From Rhynchonema sp. JSB1_4 (lineage: Eukaryota; Nematoda; Chromadorea; Monhysterida; Xyalidae): DNA of 35,698 nt. Positions 27,501-35,698 of the stretch are shown here, in pieces; position 1 is the stretch's first letter; the number at the start of each line of letters is the position of its first letter. Made by a program: the position numbers and the translations under genes. The stretch covers positions 1-35,698 of the forward strand of contig JASAMV010000520.1 of assembly GCA_030248065.1 (NCBI GenBank), given 5' to 3'. The notes beneath the pieces are model-generated. The model was not told where the DNA came from, did not search any database, and was given only the letters and a program-made list of their open reading frames with translations.

Positions 27501-29925
27501 TTAATTTCAGGAATCACGTCTACTGTTCGAATGTCTGTACAAATGTTGGTGTCATCAGCCCGTGGCCGTGCTAGCTCTGTGTCTGCTTGCACAAAAGTAC
27601 GAACATGCCGCACAGCTGATACATTATTTGTGAGTTTGTTCAACTTTGTTGATTTTGTCTGTCCCGAAATTTATATTTTTTCGAAATTTTTTGTGGGATA
27701 TATATATATTTAATTTCAGCTCCGAGATTGATGTCACTGTTGATTTGCTGATGGAAATCGACAAATTAATCCAACTGTTGGAATCGCCCATATTTGCATG
27801 TGAGTTGCTTTTTAGTGTGTTCTTTTGATAAAGTATGGCAGGGCACAAGCGATTTTCTGGATTGTCCTGAACTTATTGAGCCAACATCCCCTGTGGCCGG
27901 CCGGTGTGAATAACAGAAAGTCTGGTTAAAATATTTCACTTGCACCTAAGGCTGCGATTAGATAAATGCGGAATACGGAAATTGGTGAGCAGATAAATGC
28001 GGAATAGTAAATTTCTGCATTCCGCATTCCGCGTTTGTCTGCTCACCTTTGCGGAAGGGTGCGTGCTTGGGTGACGATGACAACTTCCAGCGTGCTGACC
28101 TCAAATGTTGCGTGTTAACGCAAACAGCAACTGAGATGTTGACCAAAAACAGAAATTTGCTTGCAGAAATTGAAAACTCCGCAAAGGTGAGCAGATAAAC
28201 GCGGAGTGCGGGATGCAGAAATTTGCCATTCCGCATTTATCTAATCCCAGCCTAATGATTATGCGCATTGCCTGATAATTGTTAGCCATCGCCATTGTGT
28301 CTTATTCAAAGTAAAAACAAAATAATAAGGGCGCCTCAGTCGTAGTGGAAAATGGAAAATGGAATTAAAAAGTATTCTATGTTCAAGTTTTCCAATATGT
28401 ATGACTAAGGGCATACTGGAAAATGGAAATGAAACAAAACATTTCTGCAGCAGTCGTATTTTGACACGTGACAAAAAAATTTTCTGTTCCGCTCAATTTT
28501 CCTCCGCTGATTGGTCAGTTCTTACACAGAAGGTCTTTTGTTTCATTTCCATGTTCCAGTATGCCCTTAGTCATATTGGAAAATGGAAATTGAAAGCTTG
28601 GACATTTTTGGAATATTTTTTCATTTCCATTTTCCACTATGACTAAGGGCGCCCTAATATGAAAAAAATTAAGAATGGAGAGTTTTGTTCAAAATTGAGC
28701 TTCGCAAAGCACAAACATTTGTGCAGAAATGAATCTATTTGTATCTGAAGGCGATGTTCATCAGCGCTGGTCCGCTTTTCCATCAAAGACGTTTCGAGGT
28801 TTACTGGAGGTCCTGATTTCACGTCAAAACCATCGGTAAATCTCGAAATGGTTTGCGCCCAACAACAATTCTTATCTGAGCGCCAAGTTTGGATAATGTC
28901 CCATACGTTTTCAGTCATGCGTCTACATCTACTTGACCCCAGCCATCAACCCCATTTGGCTGCCGTGCTGTATGGCTTGTTGATGTTGCTGCCGCAAACG
29001 GAGGCGTTCCAAATGTTGCACAGACGATTGCAGTGCCTGCCGTTGGTTGCTGGGTCGAATGTGATGACTGACACAAGGTATACTCTGACAATACTTTTGG
29101 GAGAAACTTTTCAAGCGTGTTGCCTGATCCGTAAACCGGGCCCGCCGCTATTGTTTTTTTGGGGTTTCGACCTCGTTTTTTCTGTTTGTGTCGTTAGTTG
29201 GCACTGGGATCAAGAGCATTCACCTTGAAAAAGTTCACCAAAATGACGATTACTGATCGAAATCGATACACCAACATGGACGTTCGGGAAGAAACCAGCC
29301 CAATATTGACGCAGTCTGTGCATGGAAATCAGGACTTGCAGAGGAAAATTCAAAATCACTGACGGTGGTATAGGCGCCGGGTTACGGTAGCTTGACAAAA
29401 CATTTATCTTTGGCAAAACAACTAATGTTTTATCGGGCTACCTTGACTCGCTGCTTATATCACGGCCTAGTGATTTTGAATTTCTATTGTAATTCCTGAT
29501 TATCGTGTGCAGTTTATCGCGTGGACAGTTTTGTTCCCGCTAGGACATGTTTGCGGATCGATTTCGGTAGGTAATCGCCACTTTGGTGAAGTTCGTCAAA
29601 ATTAATGTTCTTGATTTCGATGCCAACTAACGATATGAACAAAAAAACGTGGTCGAAAACCCAAACAACAATAGCGGCGGGGCCGCTGTAAAGCACACGC
29701 AACTGGCGCAGCCAGCTGAGTTTAGGCATAGATCGCTGAATTTCGGGAGTATACATCACTTATGAGCATAATTTCAGAAGTTCGAAATCAAAATCGAAGA
29801 AAACCAAATTCGTTCCTGACGATATTCCGTTCGATGCGCTACTTCAACATTTCATTGGCATGCAAGAAGCTCATGTGCTCTCAAGACGGCTCAAACATCG
29901 AGAGTTGCTGTCGAAATCCGCATGA
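18539..29925 (+). CDS. VAC14: VAC14 homologue, scaffold of the PIKfyve/FIG4 complex, 18 exons
   Basis: HEAT-repeat scaffold that assembles the PI(3)P 5-kinase (PIKfyve/Fab1) and the FIG4 phosphatase on endosome/lysosome membranes to control PI(3,5)P2. Exons: 18539-18639, 22618-22768, 23049-23216, 23274-23336, 23417-23524, 23618-23727, 23802-23908, 23972-24112, 24395-24464, 24568-24688, 24935-25000, 25192-25403, 26345-26435, 26498-26581, 27511-27629, 27720-27799, 28915-29077, 29778-29925. Phases all agree, giving 2103 nt, 700 residues (human about 780). Landmarks: DKLYEKRK near residue 20, [10 protein letters not shown] near 65, [14 protein letters not shown] near 105, [28 protein letters not shown], and near the C-terminus the FIG4-binding-region type [22 protein letters not shown]. 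The linker seen in vertebrates before exon 10 is short here. No frameshift seen. Intron 1 (about 4 kb) and several others carry mobile elements. Confidence 0.97.
18786..18829. mobile_element. Truncated D0-type MITE end in VAC14 intron 1
   Basis: CAGTGTAGTTCCTGG followed by the D0 motif GCGGCGGTTAGTGTACC, then unrelated sequence beginning CCGTATTG. Only one terminus is present. Confidence 0.65.
18989..19149. mobile_element. Mariner-like MITE in VAC14 intron 1
   Basis: Terminal inverted repeats CCGTAAAAACCTAAATAGA and complement, flanked on each side by TA (18987-18988 and 19150-19151), the Tc1/mariner target duplication. 161 bp, with GAGCCCCCC runs inside. Confidence 0.85.
19520..19904. mobile_element. 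CAGTG-family hAT-like MITE E with AAGAAAGCTAGCTAGC motif
   Basis: CAGTGATGTAGTTGG to CCAACCACATCACTG, perfect duplication GGTAGGGT (19512-19519 and 19905-19912), 385 bp. Private motif GAGCAAGAAAGCTAGCTAGC or variants at about 19538, 19571, 19793 and 19839, two near each end. Confidence 0.93.
20073..20457. mobile_element. Second mariner-like MITE in VAC14 intron 1
   Basis: Same CCGTAAAAACC termini as 18989-19149, 385 bp. It is inserted into a GGTACAGTAGGTAGG motif: the right flank keeps TA (20458-20459), the left flank reads AA, a mutated TA. Interior has repeated GGGGGCTCTATTAATTCACTGAC-like blocks. Confidence 0.8.
20717..21986 (+). pseudogene. Broken non-LTR retrotransposon reverse transcriptase (Jockey/R1-like)
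   Basis: Three frames give consecutive parts of one polyprotein: a segment ending FRGILSS from 20717, [16 protein letters not shown] and a YADA in place of the catalytic YADD from 20749, then the post-core and C-terminal region from about 20940 to 21850, including [14 protein letters not shown] and a C-terminal zinc-knuckle-like [17 protein letters not shown]. Two frameshifts and the altered YADD make it inactive. It is more GC-rich than its surroundings. No endonuclease domain is present, so it is also 5'-truncated. It lies in VAC14 intron 1, same strand. Confidence 0.88.
21987..22617 (+). other. Remainder of VAC14 intron 1
   Basis: No gene recognised. It holds an A/T-rich stretch with inverted runs near 22190-22260 and a short GC-rich CGGGCCGGAGCT patch at 22490-22510 resembling 20640-20690. 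The LINE fragment may therefore have inserted into an older CGGGCC-type element. Confidence 0.5.
25884..26291. mobile_element. CAGTG-family hAT-like MITE G in VAC14 intron 12
   Basis: Starts CAATGGTGTGGCT and ends GTAGCTACACCACTG with perfect duplication CTTGAACG (25876-25883 and 26292-26299). 408 bp. Private motif GGTACAGTAGGTAGGTTGCC, each followed by GCCCC, at about 25925, 25956, 25987 and 26213, with a shorter copy at 26249. A GC-rich palindromic core, CGCGCGCTGCGCGCG, at about 26094. Confidence 0.94.
26872..27111. mobile_element. Probable CAGTG-family MITE H in VAC14 intron 14
   Basis: Starts CAGTGTTGTATTTGG and ends CCAACTACATCTCTCATTG. Repeated motif AGCTCGAGCTAGC (variants at about 26897, 26928 and 27035). 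The target duplication is not clear: GTTGTGCA on the left resembles CATGTGCA two bases beyond the right end. Same CCCCCC runs as its relatives. Confidence 0.6.
27337..27408 (+). tRNA. tRNA-Glu (UUC) in VAC14 intron 14
   Basis: 72 nt fold as a cloverleaf. Acceptor stem TCCCACA pairs with TGTGGGA, followed by discriminator A; box A-like TGGTCTAGTGG; anticodon loop CTTTCAC with anticodon TTC at 27370-27372 on a CGCGG/CCGCG stem; box B GGTTCGATTCC. A T6 run at 27413-27418 is a good RNA polymerase III terminator. No intron. It is on the same strand as VAC14, inside intron 26582-27510. Confidence 0.97.
27950..28252. mobile_element. Harbinger-like MITE in VAC14 intron 16
   Basis: Near-perfect terminal inverted repeats beginning GGCTG(C/G)GATTAGATAAATG, with TAA on both sides (27947-27949 and 28253-28255), the PIF/Harbinger target duplication. 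303 bp, no coding capacity. A second inner pair (GAGCAGATAAA(T/C)GCGGA) makes a nested hairpin. Confidence 0.85.
28329..28654. mobile_element. Second Harbinger-like MITE in VAC14 intron 16
   Basis: Terminal repeats GGGCGCC(C)T..AGTC.TAGTGGAAAATGG, flanked by TAA (28326-28328 and 28655-28657). 326 bp. Internal repeats AGGGCATACTGGAAAATGG and complement form a second stem. Confidence 0.85.
29132..29693. repeat. Long imperfect inverted repeat in VAC14 intron 17
   Basis: Sequence at about 29132-29270 is repeated in reverse complement at about 29560-29693. For example, CGCCGCTATTG pairs with CAATAGCGGCG, TGTCGTTAGTTGGCA with TGCCAACTAACGA, and AGTTCACCAAAATGACGATTA with its counterpart, with scattered mismatches. 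The roughly 290-bp middle is unpaired. It is probably a fold-back or old MITE; no target duplication found. It could form a long intronic hairpin. Confidence 0.75.
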
Positions 29926-31852
29926 ATAATGCTGTCGACCAAATAATTTTCAGTGCCTTGGTGTGTGAGATTTCATTCAACAACACTGTTGATCACATAA
30001 GTATCGCTTGAACCTTATTGGTTGTCTGTCTGACAGGAAAGTTTGGTGTTTTTTTCGTCACGGGTTTTGTTACAGTGCCTTTTGTACACTGAACACGTGA
30101 AGAGCTGTACGTTTTTGGAAACTATATTGTTGACTTCGGATTGTTGATGGTTTATAAAAATGGATATAACTACATATATTTTTCGATATTTTTATCGAGT
30201 GCTTTTATGTGGCACTTAAATGACTCATTCTCGTGTTATCGTGGTTGGATACACTGTGCTGTTTGTTATTATCATTGCTCTTGCTCTGTGATAAACATGT
30301 TTCACCCACGCGACCAAACCCAAGTGGGCATACTAATTTGGTTGATGTTTGTGTCGTGAAAAGCCGTTGTGAGTTGCATCGGCTACCCCTGTACATCTGT
30401 CGGGGTTACCGCTTGTTAATTTTTCATGTTATTTCTGAAAAATACCCTCGAGCTCCGTTCTTGTTGTATGGCCTAACCGGGAGCAAGGTTAATCGCATTT
30501 TGTGTTCAAAGACCAACTTTATTTCCCGCCTGGCGGCAGCATTACTTTATGTGCGTCGGTCAGTTTCTGCGTGCCCGGCAGCTACGGTCGCACAGTACCA
30601 CGGTAGCCCATGTTTGTGCCAGCCAGCAGGACCCACAGAAGTGCACTGGCTCCATGTTCTTGTACGCATGGCTTACATTTGCTGCCTTACCTACAAGGGT
30701 TTAGTCTCTCGTGTACCGTGGGTGTGTGCTTTCGGGTTGGGTTGGTTCAGAGCTAGCTGCTGGTTCGAAGTGTTAGGTCTCTCACGCTGCAGGCTTCTGC
30801 ATAAAGCGCTTCAGCTTGTAGTTCGGGGGATGCACGCACACAGACTGCTTATGCGAGGTGTATAGTGCGTAACGTGTGTGTTTATAGCCTCATGTTAGGT
30901 TTGCGAACTGCCAACTAACTACATATGTCGCTCGCCAGGTTAACTTGTCTGGGCGTTATTCTGCTGTGTTTTATTTTATTAGCAGACAAACTGGCTGACC
31001 GCATATTTTATGCGTTTCGACACATGGAAACGTTGTGCGCACCTGTTGGGATACATTACGTACGTGTACCTGCTGCTGCTTGGAACACCCGTCGCTTTTC
31101 ACTGTTTCTGGTGCTCCCCAGATGAAACTGTGAACACCGGAGTTTCACAACAGGTTTCGGAGATTTCCAAGCTTGAAAATTCGAAAGCGGCTGATGTTTG
31201 CTGTGAGTTAAGGAATACAATAATTTCTGGTCTGTATAATTTCTTCCGATCCATAGCGGTCCTAAGGTTCTCAAAGAGCGTCTCCCATTGTGTGTATCCG
31301 AATCTGGCACTGGTCGGCTCACGCACGCTGGCTGACACCTTTTTGTTCCGGGAGGGAGCACCCGTTAATTTTCACTCTGCTGACGAACCAGCCTTGTTCA
31401 GCCCAGAGTAGACCGGATACTATTGATTTTGAAAGTATCTTGTCACGATTGTCTATTTCATCGGGTTTGGTTTTGTCTATATGGTAGGCACCTTGCGAAC
31501 TCAACCTACATTTTGCTTCCATTTCTGAAATTCTGATCCCCTGGTTGGTATATTGTGCCTTCCAAATGTGCTTTGTACATAGGTAGTAATGGGACACAAC
31601 CCTGTTCGTGAACTTTTGTGTCGTGGCACATCAAATTCAAAGTGTTCCATCGCAGGTATTGTTCACAACATCTGTACGTTCGTATTGCTGTTCCAAGAAC
31701 GTTGAACACGTGAACTACTGACACAAAGCAGCGGCAGAACATTGCGAACAACTTGCTTAGTGGATTTTACCAGCAATCGATCAAAATCTCAAATTTTCTC
31801 AATTGTGCACCAATTATTTGTGCTGCATTACTGACTTCAAAACTGCGACACC
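29926..31852. other. Intergenic region between VAC14 and endophilin
   Basis: About 1.9 kb expected to hold the VAC14 3' UTR and the endophilin promoter and 5' UTR. A 210-codon open frame (30233-30865) and shorter ones around 31010-31411 have no family resemblance and an ordinary Cys/Leu-rich shadow composition; I do not call them. No repeats or RNA genes seen. Confidence 0.5.
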
Positions 31853-32081
31853 ATGTCGTTGGCAGGATTCAAGAAACAACTGAATAAGGCCAATCAGGTT
31901 TGTTGCGTCATTTATTCATGTGATGTACTTATATCAGCAGCATAAATCTCATGCTTTTACCCTTGTCCTGTTTGAAAATAAATCAGTTTACGGTTTTTTG
32001 TTTTGTTTTCAGTTCCTCAGCGAACAAATCGGAGGTGCCGAGCCGACGAAATTGGATGACGAATATCACGATTTGGAAAGG
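31853..32081 (+). CDS. Endophilin A, first two exons (partial)
   Basis: Exon 1 is 31853-31897 (15 codons, MSLAGFKKQLNKANQ) and exon 2 is 32013-32081 (23 codons, containing GGAEPTKLDDEY). Both end in phase 0 with GTTTGT donors. This is the amphipathic helix H0 and the start of the N-BAR domain of endophilin A (SH3GL family; UNC-57 in C. elegans). The protein inserts into membrane, curves it during synaptic-vesicle and clathrin-mediated endocytosis, and recruits synaptojanin and dynamin through a C-terminal SH3 domain. The remaining BAR and SH3 exons must lie beyond 35698, as none is visible after exon 2. Confidence 0.93.
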
Positions 32082-35000
32082 GTTTGTCAATTACTGGCAT
32101 TTTTATGACATCAGCAGCAACAGCGTCATATTTCGTTGGAATTCACCAATAACTGTGTTATTTGTTGTCTGGTAATTACGTGAACCAAACATGATCTATT
32201 CAACAGGCATTCATTTAATTGTGCCTCTCTGGACGACAATAAACGCCCAGCTCACCATTCGAGCCCGCTCTACCTGTGCACTTGCTCATAAAATTTGTTC
32301 CATGAGCGAGGTCATATTCAGCATTGTTCACATAATCGTGAAAATTATGCGCCCACGCCGACCCGTGCATTCAACTGTGTGCTGCTAACATTTTGCATTC
32401 AATAGCTGATGTCCGTTTGTAATTTTGACGTGGGTTGACAAAATAGGGCTTCGCTTGCGTGTGAAACACAAAGTGTCTCTCACAGCTGAGCGGGGATTCA
32501 CGCAAACTGCGCCGCCAGTGCACTTCTAAAAACTGTTTATCTGGCCATTTGTCTTGCCTGAGATTGCGTCACAGAGGTCTGGTTGCGTGGGAGTTACTTT
32601 ACTTGACCTGACGTTGCCGCGCAAAATCTTTCACATCCATTAGTGTCTATGTGTGTGCCATTTTTGGTCCGCAGACCCACCCGCATGTCGTCGGTAATCG
32701 TACGCTATCGTTGACGCTGTATGTATGTGTATTTGACTGACTTGCGCAGTTTTGGTTTGGTATGGACTGAATAGTGACTTGGTCCGGCATCCTGCACAGG
32801 GTTCAAAGTTTGAATTCTCGATTTCTCAACAACACCACTGGTTCAAACAGTCACACATGCAACGCGACCGCGGGTCGGTGTCATTCAGTGTTTCGGAGTG
32901 GTGCAACTATCATCTCATTTGGTACCAAAAGCGATCGAAACATCCCATTTATCGTCTAAAAATCGTTCAGTCTTCTTCCTATGTACCCAACTAACCCAAC
33001 ACAAATACCTAACTAGCCATCAAACCATCAGCGTGAGTGACTGTCATACCACACGACTACCATTACTAGCCTACAAGCCTAACCGGAGAAACCATTTCCT
33101 GCACCTTAGCCTGAAACATAGTTGCGCGCTGACTTCTTGATCGAAAATGCGCCCTTTCTGAGCTGAACGTGAGCAATATTTGAAATGGTGCCCAGCCCAT
33201 GCTTGCGCTTTCTTCGCCTTGACGCAAGGTATGGCACGATGGACAATGCAAAGGTTAAGAAGCTCGCAGAGGTGCAAAAGTATTGTACGAGTAGTAACTG
33301 CCACGTGGATTGAAAATTGAGAGAAACTGGAAAGTTCCCAAAGTTCTGGGGTACAGCGCTGAACAAAAAAACCGTCGCGAATGGCGATACTTCATTCCGG
33401 GCACCAAACAAAAATATTCCTCGTCCCAAAATGCAATCTTCGTTGCAACCTAGTGTGCGATGGTACGTGCCGTGCATTAAAGCGCTTGTGCATTTTTGTC
33501 GGGAGCGTTTCGCAAGCAATGTGCATAAAAAGCGGGACCGTATTTTTTTTGTAAAAGAGGAACTACGTACAGTGCGTATGGATGTACGTTGCACCAAAGA
33601 GGCAAAGACGAGAACTCAGCCGCAGTCACGTTGGTTTGCCGTTTTTCGGCACATTGCGTGTGTCAGTGTCGCGTTTCGATAAATTTTGATATCTTGCGGT
33701 GTTCTGGTTCCGTGACAAATATTCCACGATTATCACAGTCAAAATGAGTGAGCGCACAGCACAGCTCACAGCATAAATTATTGGTGACACGACGCACAGT
33801 GTATTGGTCTATTTTGTTATGTGCTAGGGAATACAGCGATGGACCCAATGGCGGTGCGTTTGCGTGTGCTTTGAAAAATACTCGAAGGTTACATGATATT
33901 ACATGATACTACGTCTCGGACGTTGCTGTGACGTATCAGTACATTTTGGTGGGTGCAATCAGAATGGTCTCGCGTTATCCACTTGCAGCTGCGTTACCGA
34001 GAATTTATTTTGCTGCCATTCAGACACACGCTCGGTACCCAAAACATTCATAATCTGCCCACGCATATGTTCCAGTGTCACGACTCAGCGCGTCACAGTT
34101 CAGTCGTTCTGGTTACAGTCACAAACGGAAAACGGTCGGACGCCTTGCCTCACATAAAACGCCGGCTCGAAAAGTGTTTTGTCTTTCCTGCCTCATCGTA
34201 CTTTCTGTTTGTAGTCTAGTTGAACTTCGGACCAATCGTAAAAACGTGCAAAATTCACAAAATTAAGCTAAGTTTGGTGTTGACCGCTTCTGTGTTGTTT
34301 ATTTCCAAGCATGAATTGAGTTGCGAAATGTTTACCCAGCCCGAGACATTATGAGGCAAACCCGACATGCCTATGGAGCTTGACGAGGGGGTTACTGTTT
34401 CAACTTTTGAGCTCTGACTGCTTCCGAGCGCATTAAGGTTCGCTCGATGTATGAGCGTTGAGAAAATGCATTGGGCTCAGCCCGGCAGAGAGTATGCACA
34501 GTGCGGGACGGACAGGCACAAGGCAGCTCTCAGAGAATGACGTGTAGTTTAGCCCGTTCACGCTTGCGGCTAAAGAAAAAATATTGAATTTATCGGGTTA
34601 TTGGGCCCCGATATGGATCCCGGTGGTTCTCTTGGCCCACAAACACGGTTGGTGCCTGTGAATTGGACATGTGTGGTCTAGAAGTCTGTCTGGAGCATGT
34701 GTCGTGGCGCTGTTGTTGTTGTTCAAATAGTTATATTGATCATGCATACATGTGCCGTGCTACGTTACGTGCCAGGGCTTCTGCTACACATTCTCATGCA
34801 CACGCGTGAACCAAACGTGAGCCTGGCGCTCCACTTTTTGGCATAGTTTTCGAGTTGGTGGGGCCTGCCGTGGCTGTTGTTTGTTCTCGCGTGTGGACAC
34901 GCTGGTTAGGTTCCCGAAAAAAAGTTTGGGCTATGTTTCTATTTGCACATGGAACCAGCCACGTGTATGTGTACAGTCACTGCTGCGCACTTACGGCTTA

Positions 35001-35698
35001 TGCGAACTATGGGTATACGTATACGTTGGGGAGCCAATGTACCCCCCCTGCACTGCATGTTTCGGCATGTTTGTAGTACTTTTTGGGACTTTCGTCCCTC
35101 GGCTTGGCGTGTATGCTTGCTTGTATGCATAAAGTAACGGCAGAAGCATATGGGGAACGCTTTTCTGAAACTAAACCCGTGCCGCCTTTCGCAGTCTGTA
35201 TATTTTGAGTGCTGAATGTGTGTGTGTGCTTGTACTGGGGTGAGGAATGGAATGCGAATTTCAAGCTGACCCGTTTTCGACCGATGGGATGCCGGAGGGC
35301 TTTCTGAAGGGCACTCTCTGGTTGACAGTGTATTTCAAGAAGGGCATATCCAGGCTGTTTGTTTTTTCGAGTTTGCTTGAAAATGACTGATGAAAGCCCG
35401 TGCAAGAAAGAAGTTCTACAAACGAACTGATTACGGTGGTTTGGATGAACACTTTTTTGTCATGAACGTGAAAGCTGGAAGTGCTTAGTGACTCCAAGGT
35501 TGTGCCGCGGCTCACTCAAACCTTTTGCGCCCGTGTTTAGAGCCTTCGACGCGCTAAGTCATAAAAGTGCAATTCTGCAGTCGTCAAGCTAACCCGGATA
35601 GCAACGCGGAGCAGCATACACAAGTGTAATTTAGAGTGCTCCAAATGGGCTTTTATGGGTCTGTTATTTCCTCTCTCTGCGTTGAAATGAACGGACTC
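32082..35698 (+). other. Start of endophilin intron 2, no other gene seen
   Basis: More than 3.6 kb without a supported exon. I looked for the continuation of the BAR domain after ..DLER and found none. Open frames up to 163 codons are unlike known families, and no CAGTG-type MITE ends, LINE or tRNA are visible. The stretch is less repetitive than the rest of the window. Confidence 0.5.

Noticed and set aside
30233..30865. 210-codon open frame downstream of VAC14
   Set aside because: No recognisable motif, composition rich in Cys/Leu/Arg without domain pattern, and no splice or start context; ordinary chance frame in GC-balanced intergenic DNA.
31010..31411. Overlapping open frames before endophilin
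   Set aside because: No homology recognised and opposite-strand frames of similar length overlap; likely chance.

Overview
The window is eukaryotic, very probably from an invertebrate animal. Its genes are split into many short exons with GT/AG introns. Two of them are the animal proteins VAC14 and an endophilin A, and DNA transposons and non-LTR retrotransposons are dense. Pyrimidine-rich splice acceptors lie 16 and 27 nt upstream of the PHGDH and VAC14 start codons (and perhaps 5 nt upstream of a third). With the endophilin N-terminus, this fits an ecdysozoan such as a nematode, but the species cannot be fixed from the sequence.

Layout. (1) Bases 1-11385 form a giant inverted repeat with a 109-bp centre (5613-5721). 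The right arm carries a D-3-phosphoglycerate dehydrogenase gene (PHGDH, + strand, 6186-12804). The left arm carries a mirror copy of exons 1-10a on the - strand and runs off the window start. (2) PHGDH is interrupted by a 5'-truncated LINE in intron 5. A nest of hAT-type non-autonomous elements, about 2.66 kb, lies inside coding exon 10. (3) About 13.0-15.7 kb holds an arginine-rich protein gene of unknown function, itself hit by a hAT MITE inside a coding exon. (4) 16.1-18.4 kb is a thicket of nested hAT-like MITEs. (5) 18.54-29.93 kb is an apparently intact 18-exon VAC14 gene, predicted at 700 aa, whose 4-kb first intron is full of MITEs plus a broken LINE. Other introns hold hAT-like and Harbinger-like MITEs, a long fold-back and a tRNA-Glu(UUC) gene. 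(6) 31.85-32.08 kb holds the first two exons of an endophilin A gene that continues past the window; the last 3.6 kb shows nothing else I can support.

The host genes do not form one pathway: serine biosynthesis (PHGDH), the PI(3,5)P2 kinase scaffold (VAC14) and endocytic membrane bending (endophilin). The most unusual content is in the mobile elements. A set of related MITEs shares termini and backbone, but each element carries its own short motif repeated near both ends. The window also shows nested insertions with perfect 8-bp duplications, two insertions into coding exons whose removal restores an open frame, and a roughly 1.2-kb patch of dense small deletions confined to one arm of the inverted repeat, which looks more like sequence error than evolution.
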